Of a stretch of DNA of 64,000 nt, positions 25,381 through 33,890 are shown piece after piece (the first letter of the stretch is position 1; each line of letters begins with the position of its first letter). The stretch is from an uncultured Algibacter sp. (GTDB taxonomy: Bacteria > Bacteroidota > Bacteroidia > Flavobacteriales > Flavobacteriaceae): assembly GCA_947502405.1 (NCBI GenBank), contig CANMZT010000007.1:62001-126000 (forward strand), read 5' to 3'. A model generated the notes under the pieces. The model did not search any database. It had not been told where the DNA came from and worked only from the letters and a program-made list of their open reading frames with translations. The position numbers and the translations under genes were made by a program.

Positions 25381-25431
25381 TGGATTAATTATTAAAAAAA
25401 AACAATTTTTAAAGAATTAAATAAAAATATT

Positions 25432-26280
25432 ATGAAAACCAAAATTTTTACTCTACTGCTTCTAAGTTGTTTTATAGGGCTTGGACAAAACAATCAAGAA
25501 AAACGTATTGACATAGATGTTGAGTCAACTGTTTTTAATAAGAAAACAATTGTAAATCCGGGAAAGTTCAAAATTGTTCTACTCAATTATAATCCCAACA
25601 AAAGCTATAATGTAGATATTCAAAAGGATAATCATAAATACGAACCCCTTAATTTTCCAGCTGATACAACTGCAAACAAAATCTTAAACATAACAGAAGA
25701 TGAAAAAGTTATTGAAACAATAACAATCAATCAAGGACAAGATTTGTCAGTCAAAATTGAAGTTTTCGTTACAAGTGAAAACAGTGATAAAAAGAAAGAG
25801 ACAATAAAAGAAAAAACGTATAGCTATAAGTTTAAAACTGAACGAAAAGGTTCATGGCAAACCAACTTTGGATTTAATTTTATTTCTTTAGGAAATAAAG
25901 ATTCTTTTTTTTCTAAGCAGATAGATAGTACTTATACAATTACCAAAGGTACAAATCAAAACAAATTAGATTTTCATCCATCCATAATGTTTACATGGGT
26001 ACCTAACACCTTAAAAAATATTAAAGTTGGTTATTCTGGAGGGTTTGGCTATGATTTAGACAATAGTCTTTCAGCTTTTGCAGGAATTTCAGTCATTTTT
26101 AGTCAAAATATAACTTTTTCTACGGGTTTAGCTTTCCATAATCAAAAACTATTAAACTCTAAATATAAGGAAGGAGATGTGTTAAAAGAAAACTTAACTT
26201 TCGACCAACTTCATACAGATTACATTCGGTTTAACCCGTTCGTATCGATTGCTTTTAGATTAGATAAAAGCCCTTTTTAA
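25432..26280 (+). CDS. exported protein of unknown function with beta-barrel-like C-terminus
   Basis: A 282-residue protein with a signal peptide (LLLLSCFIGLGQNN). Residues about 25-140 are a Lys-rich beta domain; the rest alternates polar and hydrophobic residues (WQTNFGFNFISLG, VGYSGGFGYDLD, NITFSTGLAFH) and ends FNPFVSIAFRLDKSPF, like an outer membrane barrel edge. No family recognised. It probably belongs to the regulon of the adjacent two-component system, because the second 7-2-7 palindrome lies just upstream. A terminator follows 130 bp downstream. Confidence 0.6.
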   Translation: MKTKIFTLLLLSCFIGLGQNNQEKRIDIDVESTVFNKKTIVNPGKFKIVLLNYNPNKSYNVDIQKDNHKYEPLNFPADTTANKILNITEDEKVIETITINQGQDLSVKIEVFVTSENSDKKKETIKEKTYSYKFKTERKGSWQTNFGFNFISLGNKDSFFSKQIDSTYTITKGTNQNKLDFHPSIMFTWVPNTLKNIKVGYSGGFGYDLDNSLSAFAGISVIFSQNITFSTGLAFHNQKLLNSKYKEGDVLKENLTFDQLHTDYIRFNPFVSIAFRLDKSPF

Positions 26281-26662
26281 ATTAAGAAACTTTGATATTG
26301 AGATACATTAAACAGTTGACAACAATATCAAAATAATTCTTTTTCAATAATTATTGCGACATTATTACTATTCTGCATTTCAACGATAAACTTTTTCGAC
26401 CAACAGCCTTAAAATCCCCAGTATTGGGGATTTTTTTCACTCCCATATTTAGCTATGTTTACAGTAGCTATTAACAATAATTCTTTACTCTCATGGAAAA
26501 CACCTCTTAAATCAATTTTTCTAAAACATTATAGATAAGCTTCACTCATCTATAATTAACAAACTCCTCTATTTTACTGTTAGATGGCTTTTAAGCCATT
26601 ACTAATGCAACCTACCTATGCTATGTTTTAAATAAATTATTTAATCTTATAAAGCCAAAATC
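26281..26662. other. intergenic region with terminator and small inverted repeats
   Basis: A 382-bp gap. It holds the terminator at 26411-26438, an inverted repeat atagat...atctat near 26530, and atggctt/aagccat at about 26583-26601. No convincing gene or clear promoter box is seen; the promoter of the beta-helix gene must lie in the last 150 bp. Confidence 0.5.
26411..26438 (+). terminator. terminator of the two-component locus
   Basis: Stem aatcccca/tggggatt with a 5-nt loop, then a T run. Almost the same hairpin ends the T9SS gene at 30657. Confidence 0.8.
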
Positions 26663-27712
26663 ATGAAAAATTTTATTTTAAAAACTAGCAAACCCATTTT
26701 ACTATTCATTTTGTTTTTTACATCTTTTGCTATAGCACAAACTACTCATATTGTAAATAACAATACTGGTACTGATGCAGACTTTACCGATTTACAAGCC
26801 GCAATTGATGCTGCGGCTAATGGCGATATTATCCATATACAACAATCTTCAACCAGTTATGGAAACATTACATTAGATAAGGAGCTAACATTAATTGGGC
26901 GCTCGCACAGTGATGCCTCTTACACTTCGCAAGTTGGCACAATAAATTTAGCTGACGGATGCTCTAAAAGTACCATAAAAGGTTTACGAACTGGCACTAT
27001 TACAGAACCTTTTGTTTCTGGTGCCACACATATTATTGAAGATTTAGTGTTACAAGACAATAGAATAAGTAATATTTCTAATTTAGGTATTTATGGCACT
27101 TTTAATAATATGCTTATACAAGGTAATCTTATTGAAAGCGGCATAGCTATTGGCCAAAAAACATCAAACTTACTAATTACAAACAATTTAATTAACGGGA
27201 GCAGTGTTTCATTGAGTTCGGTAAGCACTTTACTTTTTACCAACAACGTACTAAGTTATTGGAATGGAGTAAGTATTAGCAATAATTCTTCAGATTTATT
27301 AAACATTAGTAACTGTATTTTTATTATGGAAAGGACAGTTGATAGAACCATAAACCTTTCAACTAGCAGTGGAACCATACAGGTTACTAACTGTGTTACC
27401 TATAATTATAATAGCCCAAACAACTATACGTTTGTAACAGGTGCTAATATCACCTTAACCAATAACCAAGAAAATATAGATCCGCTATTTGTGGATAGAG
27501 GTGGCTTAGGCGATAGTACTTTTAACCCTGAGCAGTACGACCTAAGCCTACAGGCTGCTTCCACTGTGATAGACAATGGGCTGTACCAAAACTACAACTT
27601 TAAGGAAGTTGGTACACCAACTGGCTTGCCAAGTATAAAAATAGATACCTACAGCCCAACGGTTCCTAAAAATAGTGATATAACAGTAACCGTTTCAGCT
27701 AAAACCAACTAA
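26663..27712 (+). CDS. exported right-handed parallel beta-helix protein
   Basis: A 349-residue protein with a signal peptide (LLFILFFTSFAIAQ). It begins with a pectin-lyase-like cap (DADFTDLQAAIDAAANGDII) and continues as beta-helix rungs rich in Asn/Ser/Ile (for example NMLIQGNLIESG, NLLITNNLINGSS, LLFTNNVLSYW). It has no T9SS sorting domain, so it is probably periplasmic, or a carrier for its neighbour. Likely role: polysaccharide binding or processing, or a structural surface protein; there is no catalytic motif I can point to. The T9SS repeat gene starts 11 bp after its stop, so the two are one operon. Confidence 0.75.
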   Translation: MKNFILKTSKPILLFILFFTSFAIAQTTHIVNNNTGTDADFTDLQAAIDAAANGDIIHIQQSSTSYGNITLDKELTLIGRSHSDASYTSQVGTINLADGCSKSTIKGLRTGTITEPFVSGATHIIEDLVLQDNRISNISNLGIYGTFNNMLIQGNLIESGIAIGQKTSNLLITNNLINGSSVSLSSVSTLLFTNNVLSYWNGVSISNNSSDLLNISNCIFIMERTVDRTINLSTSSGTIQVTNCVTYNYNSPNNYTFVTGANITLTNNQENIDPLFVDRGGLGDSTFNPEQYDLSLQAASTVIDNGLYQNYNFKEVGTPTGLPSIKIDTYSPTVPKNSDITVTVSAKTN

Positions 27713-27723
27713 AAAGCACCACT

Positions 27724-30636
27724 ATGAAAACACATATAACAACATGGTTGTGTTGCTTGTGTTGTGCTTTAATGTTGAGTCAGTCTATTACTGAGTTAGA
27801 ACATTTTTATAATTCAGATCCTGGGTTTGGTAACGCTACAAGCGTAACACCAAATGCCAACTCTGGAAACTTAACACAAAGCATAACAATTGCTACACCA
27901 ACAGGCGCAACTGGGTTTAATACCCTTTACATAAGAGCAAAAGATGATAATAACATTTGGAGCTTGTATTCTAATGCTATTTTTTACATTATTGATAATG
28001 AAGTTGGCACTAGTGCAACACAAATTACAAACGCTGAGTATTTTATAAATACCGATCCTGGATTTGGTAATGCAAACCCAATAACCATAAGTGTAAACAC
28101 AGGAAGTATAACAGAAAATCTAACAATACCTATCGGCTCTAATCTTAATGGTTTTAACTCTTTATATATAAGAACAAAAGACGATTTAGGTAACTGGAGT
28201 TTGTATGATACTGTAAAATTCTTTGTGATTGATGAGGTTGGTAGCGGTGCTTCAAATATAACCGCTATGGAATATTTTATAGATACGGATCCTGGTTTTG
28301 GCAATGCCAACCCTATAAGTACTAATAGCAATACTGGAAGTGTTAGTCAAAATGTTACAATACCGTTAGGAACCTTAGAAGTTGGATTTCATAATTTATA
28401 CGTTAGAGCTCAGGACGATTTAGGAGCGTGGAGCCTGTATGATAAGCGTACATTTTTTGTGACACCAGAACAAAACGTTTCGCCTATAGTTTCTGCAGAA
28501 TACTTTTATGATTCTGACCCAGGTTTTGGCAATGGCACAGCAGTAAACTTAACACCAACTGGCAACACCGATGAGTTTACTATAGATTTAAGCACCACCA
28601 ATATAAGCTGTGATTTTCATGATTTCTACATCAGACTTATAAATGAAGATGGCTCGTGGTCACTTTACGATTATGGTTTACAAGTTGAAGTCTATGACAA
28701 TGCAAATCCAACAATTGTAACCTTTCCCAACATTACTGCAGAGTTAGACGCATCAGGAAATGCTAGTATTACTATTGCAGATGTAGATAATGGTACTTTT
28801 GATGATTGTGAGTTAGTCTCAGTAGTTTTAAACCAAACCCAGTTTGATTACACCTGTACCGATTTAGGAGCCAATACGGTTACAATTACTGCAACAGATG
28901 CAGAATCTAAAGTAAGTACAGAAGATGTTACGATTACTGTTGTTGATAAAATAAACCCTGTGGCAGCAACACAGAATATCACTGTACAATTAGATGCTAG
29001 TGGCAATGCTTCGATTACACCAGCACAAATTGAAAATGGTTCAACGGACAACTGTTCCGTAACAGATTTTAGTTTAGATGTATCTAATTTTACCTGTGAG
29101 AATCTTGGAGCAAACACAGTTAATTTAACAGTAACAGATGAAAGCGGAAACTCAAATACCGCTAGTGCAACTGTTACAGTTGTAGACAATGTAAAACCAA
29201 CGGTTAACACACAAGCTATTACGGTGCAATTGGATGCTTCTGGAAATGCAACAATTGTAGCTAGTGATATTGATAATGGCTCCACAGATAATTGCACTAT
29301 AGCAAACAGAAGTTTGGATATTACTGGGTTTACTTGTGCTAATCTTGGAGCTAACACGGTTTCGCTAACGGTTACAGATCAGAGTGGTAATTCTGAGTCA
29401 GCTACTGCAACTGTTACCGTTGAAGACAAGATTAATCCAACTGTAGTTACTCAAAATATTACGGTGCAATTAGATGCTTCTGGAAGTGCAGCTATAACCG
29501 CTGCTCAAATTGAAAATGGATCATCTGATAATTGTAGTATTACTAGCAGAAGCTTAGATATTACATCTTTTGATTGTAGTGATTTAGGTGCAAATACTGT
29601 TACCCTGTCAGTTACCGACCAAAGTGGAAATACTGGCACAAATACTGCTACAGTTACTGTGGTGGATAACATAAACCCTGTTGCTATCACTCAGAATATT
29701 ACTGTACAATTAGATGCATCTGGTAGTGTTTCAATTAACGGGGATGATGTAGATAATAGTTCTACGGATAACTGCGGAGTTACTTCAAAATCGCTGGATG
29801 TTTCAAACTTTACCTGTGCTAACCTTGGTGCTAACTCAGTAATGTTAACGGTTGAAGATGCTAGCGGAAATACCAATGCTGCTTCGGCTAACGTAACAGT
29901 AGAAGATAATATTAATCCAACTGTAGCTACACAAAATATTACTGCGCAATTGGATGCTTCAGGAAATGCTACAATAACTGCTGCTCAGATTGAAAATGGC
30001 TCAACTGACAATTGTAGTATTGTTAATAGTAGTTTAGATATTACATCTTTTGATTGTGATGATTTAGGTGCAAATACTGTTACACTATCGGTTACCGACC
30101 AAAGTGGAAATACTGGCACAAATACTGCTACAGTTACTGTTCAAGATTTGATAAATCCTGTAGCTTTAGGGAAAGACATTACTGTAGATTTAGCAGGAAA
30201 TGCTTCAGTTACCATTTTAGCTAGTGATGTTGATAACGGATCTTCAGATAATTGTAATGTTAACTTGAGTATAGATATAAACAGTTTTAATACACCAGGA
30301 GAATATCCTGTGCTTCTAACTGCAACAGATAATGCTTCTAACTCAAATTCAGTTAGTGTTACTGTTACTGTTACAGATACTACACTTAACGTTAAGGATA
30401 ATAACGTTCCTAATTTGGAAATAAAATTGTTTCCAATTCCAGTTGAAGATCATGTAAATATTTCAACAGAACTCATTTTAGATGCCTTAGAAGTATATGA
30501 TATTAATGGCAAAATATTAATAGAAATAAAACGGCCTAACAATAAAATAAACTTAAGGCATTTTAAATCTGGTGTTTATTTTTTTAGATTTAAATCTAAT
30601 AATACATTGATTACTAAACGTGTTTTGAAAAAATAA
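27724..30636 (+). CDS. large secreted repeat protein with T9SS type A sorting domain
   Basis: A 970-residue secreted protein. Signal peptide (WLCCLCCALMLSQS); four ~78-residue repeats marked DPGFGN and WSLYD (about 20-325); seven ~80-residue beta-sandwich repeats marked QLDASGNA, DNC, and LGANTV...VTDxSGN, each with a cysteine pair (about 327-890); and a C-terminal T9SS sorting domain (LFPIPVEDHVNIS...GVYFFRFKSNNT). It should cross the outer membrane by type IX secretion and be attached to the surface. Likely an adhesin-like or stalk protein. The last repeat lacks the cysteine pair's second member. Confidence 0.88.
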   Translation: MKTHITTWLCCLCCALMLSQSITELEHFYNSDPGFGNATSVTPNANSGNLTQSITIATPTGATGFNTLYIRAKDDNNIWSLYSNAIFYIIDNEVGTSATQITNAEYFINTDPGFGNANPITISVNTGSITENLTIPIGSNLNGFNSLYIRTKDDLGNWSLYDTVKFFVIDEVGSGASNITAMEYFIDTDPGFGNANPISTNSNTGSVSQNVTIPLGTLEVGFHNLYVRAQDDLGAWSLYDKRTFFVTPEQNVSPIVSAEYFYDSDPGFGNGTAVNLTPTGNTDEFTIDLSTTNISCDFHDFYIRLINEDGSWSLYDYGLQVEVYDNANPTIVTFPNITAELDASGNASITIADVDNGTFDDCELVSVVLNQTQFDYTCTDLGANTVTITATDAESKVSTEDVTITVVDKINPVAATQNITVQLDASGNASITPAQIENGSTDNCSVTDFSLDVSNFTCENLGANTVNLTVTDESGNSNTASATVTVVDNVKPTVNTQAITVQLDASGNATIVASDIDNGSTDNCTIANRSLDITGFTCANLGANTVSLTVTDQSGNSESATATVTVEDKINPTVVTQNITVQLDASGSAAITAAQIENGSSDNCSITSRSLDITSFDCSDLGANTVTLSVTDQSGNTGTNTATVTVVDNINPVAITQNITVQLDASGSVSINGDDVDNSSTDNCGVTSKSLDVSNFTCANLGANSVMLTVEDASGNTNAASANVTVEDNINPTVATQNITAQLDASGNATITAAQIENGSTDNCSIVNSSLDITSFDCDDLGANTVTLSVTDQSGNTGTNTATVTVQDLINPVALGKDITVDLAGNASVTILASDVDNGSSDNCNVNLSIDINSFNTPGEYPVLLTATDNASNSNSVSVTVTVTDTTLNVKDNNVPNLEIKLFPIPVEDHVNISTELILDALEVYDINGKILIEIKRPNNKINLRHFKSGVYFFRFKSNNTLITKRVLKK
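28704..30390 (+). repeat. seven tandem ~240-bp repeats within the T9SS gene
   Basis: Each unit encodes about 80 residues. Units 4 and 6 share an identical 50-bp block (29611-29660 and 30091-30140) exactly 480 bp apart, which is two units. This suggests recent duplication or gene conversion. Confidence 0.85.
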
Positions 30637-30656
30637 CAAAACGAAACTAAGATGAT

Positions 30657-30684
30657 AAAAATCCCCAATCTTGGGGATTTTTTG
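30657..30684 (+). terminator. terminator after the T9SS gene
   Basis: Stem aatcccca/tggggatt, loop atct, then TTTTTT. Near-twin of the terminator at 26411. Confidence 0.82.
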
Positions 30685-30729
30685 CCTTATAACAAAGCTT
30701 TAAATTGCTGTTAAACTTTAAAAACCTAA

Positions 30730-31128
30730 ATGACACCACTTGAAAAGATATTGAATACAATTACATCAATAAAAAAAAAGGGAAAACTAGTTTCAGATAA
30801 CGATATTTTAGAAATATTAAAAGCAACTAAAACTATAAGTATTAATCAAGGAGCAATAAACGCTTACATTGCATTTTTCAAAAAGGTAGATAAAAACAAA
30901 CTCAATAAAATTAGTACACTTACTTCTAGAGAATTACAAATACTTCAGTGTATTGGTGATGGAGAAAGCTCAACAAATATTGCAAAAAAATTAAACTTAA
31001 GTATATCTACAATTGAAACACACAGAAAAAATATACGAAAAAAACTAGACTTAATTGGTAAAGGAAAATTAACCGATTATGCTCTAATAAGTAAAACGCA
31101 TTCTGTTAATACTAATAATTCTAAATAA
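30730..31128 (+). CDS. orphan LuxR-type HTH regulator without a receiver domain
   Basis: A 132-residue protein. The N-terminal ~65 residues are helical and not a receiver domain; the C-terminal part is a LuxR/GerE HTH (LTSRELQILQCIGDGESSTNIAKKL, then STIETHRKNIRKKLDLIGKG). The HTH is close in sequence to that of the response regulator at 24738 (THRKN...GKGxLxxYAL), so the two may share ancestry and DNA sites. It lies between the T9SS gene and the twin small peptides. The trigger for its activity is unknown. Confidence 0.8.
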   Translation: MTPLEKILNTITSIKKKGKLVSDNDILEILKATKTISINQGAINAYIAFFKKVDKNKLNKISTLTSRELQILQCIGDGESSTNIAKKLNLSISTIETHRKNIRKKLDLIGKGKLTDYALISKTHSVNTNNSK

Positions 31129-31222
31129 TTAAGCCAATATTCATTTGAAAAATAATTTTACTTTTCTCACGCAACCTTTTCAAAACTCTTGCATCTAACT
31201 AGTAACTAATCCAAACTAGAAA

Positions 31223-31309
31223 ATGAATTTTATATTAATTATAGGCACTCTCATTGTGATTAATCTGATACTTTTAACATTTAGTGTAAACAAAAAAACA
31301 GACCCCTGA
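31223..31309 (+). CDS. 28-residue hydrophobic peptide, copy 1
   Basis: Not in the ORF track. It reads MNFILIIGTLIVINLILLTF then SVNKKTDP: one membrane helix with a short positive tail. It aligns without gaps with the peptide at 31375 (same length; N14, F20, S21-V22-N23-K24-K25 identical). The paralogy supports real translation. Such peptides include type I toxins and small membrane-enzyme partners; neither role is shown here. Confidence 0.6.
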   Translation: MNFILIIGTLIVINLILLTFSVNKKTDP

Positions 31310-31374
31310 ATAATTATTAAGATGACATTTTGATGTTTTTATGATGTATAAGTGTAAACTAAAACATAAGCATC

Positions 31375-31461
31375 ATGAGTGTTTTTCTAATTATCATTTT
31401 TCTAATTGCCATTAATGGCTTTCTTCTATTATTTAGTGTAAATAAAAAATCTGAATCTTAA
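31375..31461 (+). CDS. 28-residue hydrophobic peptide, copy 2
   Basis: Not in the ORF track. MSVFLIIIFLIAINGFLLLF then SVNKKSES: one membrane helix and the same FSVNKK end as copy 1, 65 bp downstream of it. Tandem duplication with conserved length and tail but diverged helix suggests selection on the peptide. Function unknown. The remainder of the 31129-31577 gap shows no other gene. Confidence 0.6.
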   Translation: MSVFLIIIFLIAINGFLLLFSVNKKSES

Positions 31462-31541
31462 TTTTTTAGCACTACTCATATTATTTACTTCTCAATTTTC
31501 TTCCAAAAATATTACTGCACGTAATGAAATTTAAAATTGAT

Positions 31542-31549
31542 TATCTTTG
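31542..31549 (+). promoter_or_regulatory. -7 box (TATCTTTG) of the SRPBCC gene
   Basis: Exact TAnnTTTG match, 28 bp before the ATG at 31578. Confidence 0.5.
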
Positions 31550-31577
31550 ATTTCAATAATTCATTAAAATATTTTTC

Positions 31578-32600
31578 ATGAAAGCCTTTAAATATATTTT
31601 ATTTTTATTGTTGATTCTAATTATAGGTTTATCCATATATATTGCGGTGCAACCAAACGAATTTGAAGTAAGCCGAACTCGTACTATAAATGCTCCTGCT
31701 CCTGTGATTTACGAGAATGTTATTGACTTTAAAAATTGGGAAGCTTGGTCGTCTTGGGCAGAAGCAGATCCAGAAATGACAATTACGCTTTCAAACAAAA
31801 CTAAAGGTATTGATGGTTCATATTCATGGGAAGATAAAGATGGTGTTGGAACTATGAAAACTATTGAAGCGACTCCAAATAAATCTATAAAGCAACAAAT
31901 GCAATTTGCAGAGTTTCCTACTTCTGATGTTACTTGGGAGTTTACTCCAAACGATGATGGTTCTACTGATGCTAAATGGACTATTTCTGGTAAAGATTTA
32001 CCATTTGGGTTTAAAGCATTCGCCACTTTTATGGGGGGAATGGAAAACCAAATTGGTCCTCATTATGAGCGTAGTCTTGAGAAATTAGATAGTATTGTTG
32101 TGGCAGAAATGAAAAAATATAGCATTACTGTTAATGGTATTACGCAACACGGTGGTGGTTATTACATTTACAATACAGCATCATGCAAAATATCTGATTT
32201 ATCTAATAAGATGCAAGAGATGATGCCAAAAGTTGGTATGTATGCTATGAATAATAATATAAAAATGGCTGGTGCACCTTTTACCAACTACCACAAATGG
32301 GATGTAGAAAATAACGCTGTAATGTTTTCATGTTGTGTACCCACAACTGAAAAAGTAATTTCTTCTGAGCCTGATATTTTAACTGGACAATTAAAACCTT
32401 TTAAAGCAGTTAAAACAACTTTAAAAGGTGATTATGATAATTTGAAAGAAGCTTGGGAAACGGCAGCTAAATATATAAAAGACAATAACCTTGAAGAGTT
32501 GCATGATGCTTCTGCCCTAGAGGTTTACCAAACTGACCCCATGAGCGAACCAAACCCTGCAAATTGGATTACTGAAATTTATATTCCAATAAAAGAATAG
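31578..32600 (+). CDS. membrane-anchored SRPBCC plus GyrI-like domain protein
   Basis: A 340-residue protein. An N-terminal TM helix (YILFLLLILIIGLSIYIAV) anchors it, followed by an SRPBCC/polyketide-cyclase-like ligand-binding domain (about 30-180; INAPAPVIYENVIDFKNWEAW) and a GyrI-like/AraC effector-binding domain (about 185-340; KAVKTTLKGDYDNLKEAW, then NPANWITEIYIPIKE). The combination binds hydrophobic small molecules; no enzyme activity is known. crcB starts 8 bp downstream, so the two form an operon. Confidence 0.82.
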   Translation: MKAFKYILFLLLILIIGLSIYIAVQPNEFEVSRTRTINAPAPVIYENVIDFKNWEAWSSWAEADPEMTITLSNKTKGIDGSYSWEDKDGVGTMKTIEATPNKSIKQQMQFAEFPTSDVTWEFTPNDDGSTDAKWTISGKDLPFGFKAFATFMGGMENQIGPHYERSLEKLDSIVVAEMKKYSITVNGITQHGGGYYIYNTASCKISDLSNKMQEMMPKVGMYAMNNNIKMAGAPFTNYHKWDVENNAVMFSCCVPTTEKVISSEPDILTGQLKPFKAVKTTLKGDYDNLKEAWETAAKYIKDNNLEELHDASALEVYQTDPMSEPNPANWITEIYIPIKE

Positions 32601-32608
32601 AAGCATAA

Positions 32609-32974
32609 ATGAAGCAACTTTTATTAGTTTTTGTTGGTGGTGGTTTTGGTAGTGTTTTACGTTATGTTATTGGAAAATATTTAAATAGTGCTGAAAACGG
32701 GATTCCTTACGGCACTTTTGCTGCAAACATATTAGGAAGTTTATTAATTGGAATTATTTTAGGTTTAGCTGCAAAAAATGATGCACTTTCGCAGAACCAA
32801 ACGTTACTTCTTGCTACTGGATTTTGTGGTGGCTTCACCACTTTTTCAACATTTGCTTACGAGAATCATGTGTTTTTAAAATCGGGTGATTTTATGAGTT
32901 TTGCAGTTTACACTATTGCGAGTTTTGTTATTGGATTTTTGGCTGTTTTTGCTGGGATTTATTTTGTAAAATAA
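32609..32974 (+). CDS. crcB: fluoride channel CrcB (Fluc)
   Basis: A 121-residue four-helix membrane protein that works as a dual-topology dimer exporting fluoride. Seen: GGGFGSVLRY, the GTFAANILGSLLIG block with the conserved Asn, and GFCGGFTTFSTFAYE, the Phe-box and sodium site region. It is the last gene of the SRPBCC-crcB pair. No fluoride riboswitch was recognised upstream of either gene. Confidence 0.95.
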   Translation: MKQLLLVFVGGGFGSVLRYVIGKYLNSAENGIPYGTFAANILGSLLIGIILGLAAKNDALSQNQTLLLATGFCGGFTTFSTFAYENHVFLKSGDFMSFAVYTIASFVIGFLAVFAGIYFVK

Positions 32975-32978
32975 TGAC

Positions 32979-33040
32979 TCGACTTTGCTAAAAATTCAAC
33001 TAAATTCCTTTAACGCAGGGTATAACTCATTAAAAACACA
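32979..33040 (+). repeat. family 2 repeat, copy 2 (cassette 2 left end)
   Basis: CGACTTTG, 18 bp, TTCCTTTAACG, then GGGTATAACTCATTAAAA. It aligns with copies 1 and 3 over about 60 bp. It lies between crcB and the DUF6090 gene. Confidence 0.6.
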
Positions 33041-33085
33041 TATATCTGTAAAACATTGTGCTTCATTATAACCAACCATTAACCA

Positions 33086-33829
33086 ATGATAAAATTCTTT
33101 AGAACAATCCGCAAAAAAATGCTGACTGAAAACAAATTCAGTAAATATCTGATTTATGCGATTGGTGAAATTGTACTTGTTGTAATTGGAATTTTGATTG
33201 CATTATCAATCAATAATTGGAACCAAGAACGAATCCAGAAAAATGAAGAACAAACCATTGTAAAGAACATTCATACTGAATATTTGCAAAACAAAACGAT
33301 TATAAAAAAAAGAATTGAGGAAGCTGAATTATGTGAAGCAGCCCTTAAACAATTAATGAACATTATGGGTAAAGACGAAGATTATCTTAAAAAGCAAAAT
33401 GTCGACAGTTTACTTTTTATTGCCTTTGACCCTCCTATATTCAGACCCTCGGAAAACACCATTTCTGGTCTCATACAATCAGGACGTTTGGATTTGCTCC
33501 AAAATAAGGAATTAGTTAATTTAATATATAGTTGGGGACGAACGATGAAGTCGTTGACAGATAGAACAGCAAGATTTACTACATTAATGGATAACGATAT
33601 TTTTCCCTACTTAACAAAAAAATATTCCTATAAAGATATCGATACCTATGGCCTATTAAATTGGAAAGAAAAATCGAACCTGAAGGTGGATAAACTTCAA
33701 ATTTTTAAAGAAATTGAATTCGAAAATCTTACTGACGGGTTTTTATACTGGATGGTAGATAACAAAAACCTATTTATTGAATTAGACCTTTTGATTGATA
33801 AAATTCTTAAGGAAACTCAGTATGATTAA
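33086..33829 (+). CDS. DUF6090 family membrane protein (cassette 2)
   Basis: A 247-residue protein. The N-terminus IKFFRTIRKKMLTENKFSKY followed by the helix IGEIVLVVIGILIALSINNWN and a KNEEQTIVKNIHTEYLQNK stretch is the DUF6090 signature, a family very common in Flavobacteriaceae, often in several unrelated copies per genome. The remainder is a helical domain, presumably periplasmic. No function is known. It lies within a family 2 repeat module, so it behaves like an accessory gene. Confidence 0.82.
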   Translation: MIKFFRTIRKKMLTENKFSKYLIYAIGEIVLVVIGILIALSINNWNQERIQKNEEQTIVKNIHTEYLQNKTIIKKRIEEAELCEAALKQLMNIMGKDEDYLKKQNVDSLLFIAFDPPIFRPSENTISGLIQSGRLDLLQNKELVNLIYSWGRTMKSLTDRTARFTTLMDNDIFPYLTKKYSYKDIDTYGLLNWKEKSNLKVDKLQIFKEIEFENLTDGFLYWMVDNKNLFIELDLLIDKILKETQYD

Positions 33830-33854
33830 ATTATAAATGGCGTAAGCACAAAAA

Positions 33855-33864
33855 CGCTAAACGA
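33855..33864 (-). repeat. possible cassette 2 right end
   Basis: cgctaaacga, one base from the cassette 1 right end cgttaaacga, about 25 bp after the DUF6090 stop codon. Weaker than cassette 1 because the left core reads tcctttaacg. Confidence 0.35.
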
Positions 33865-33890
33865 CGAACCTATTAAAACTTACACAGAAA

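Noticed and set aside
26455-26540. 27-residue ORF MFTVAINNNSLLSWK in the gap before the beta-helix gene
   Set aside because: No paralogue, no promoter box and no recognisable feature; it may be chance.
28848-29876. Long minus-strand ORFs of 60-170 residues within the T9SS repeat gene
   Set aside because: Shadows caused by the repetitive, stop-poor reverse frame of the tandem repeats.
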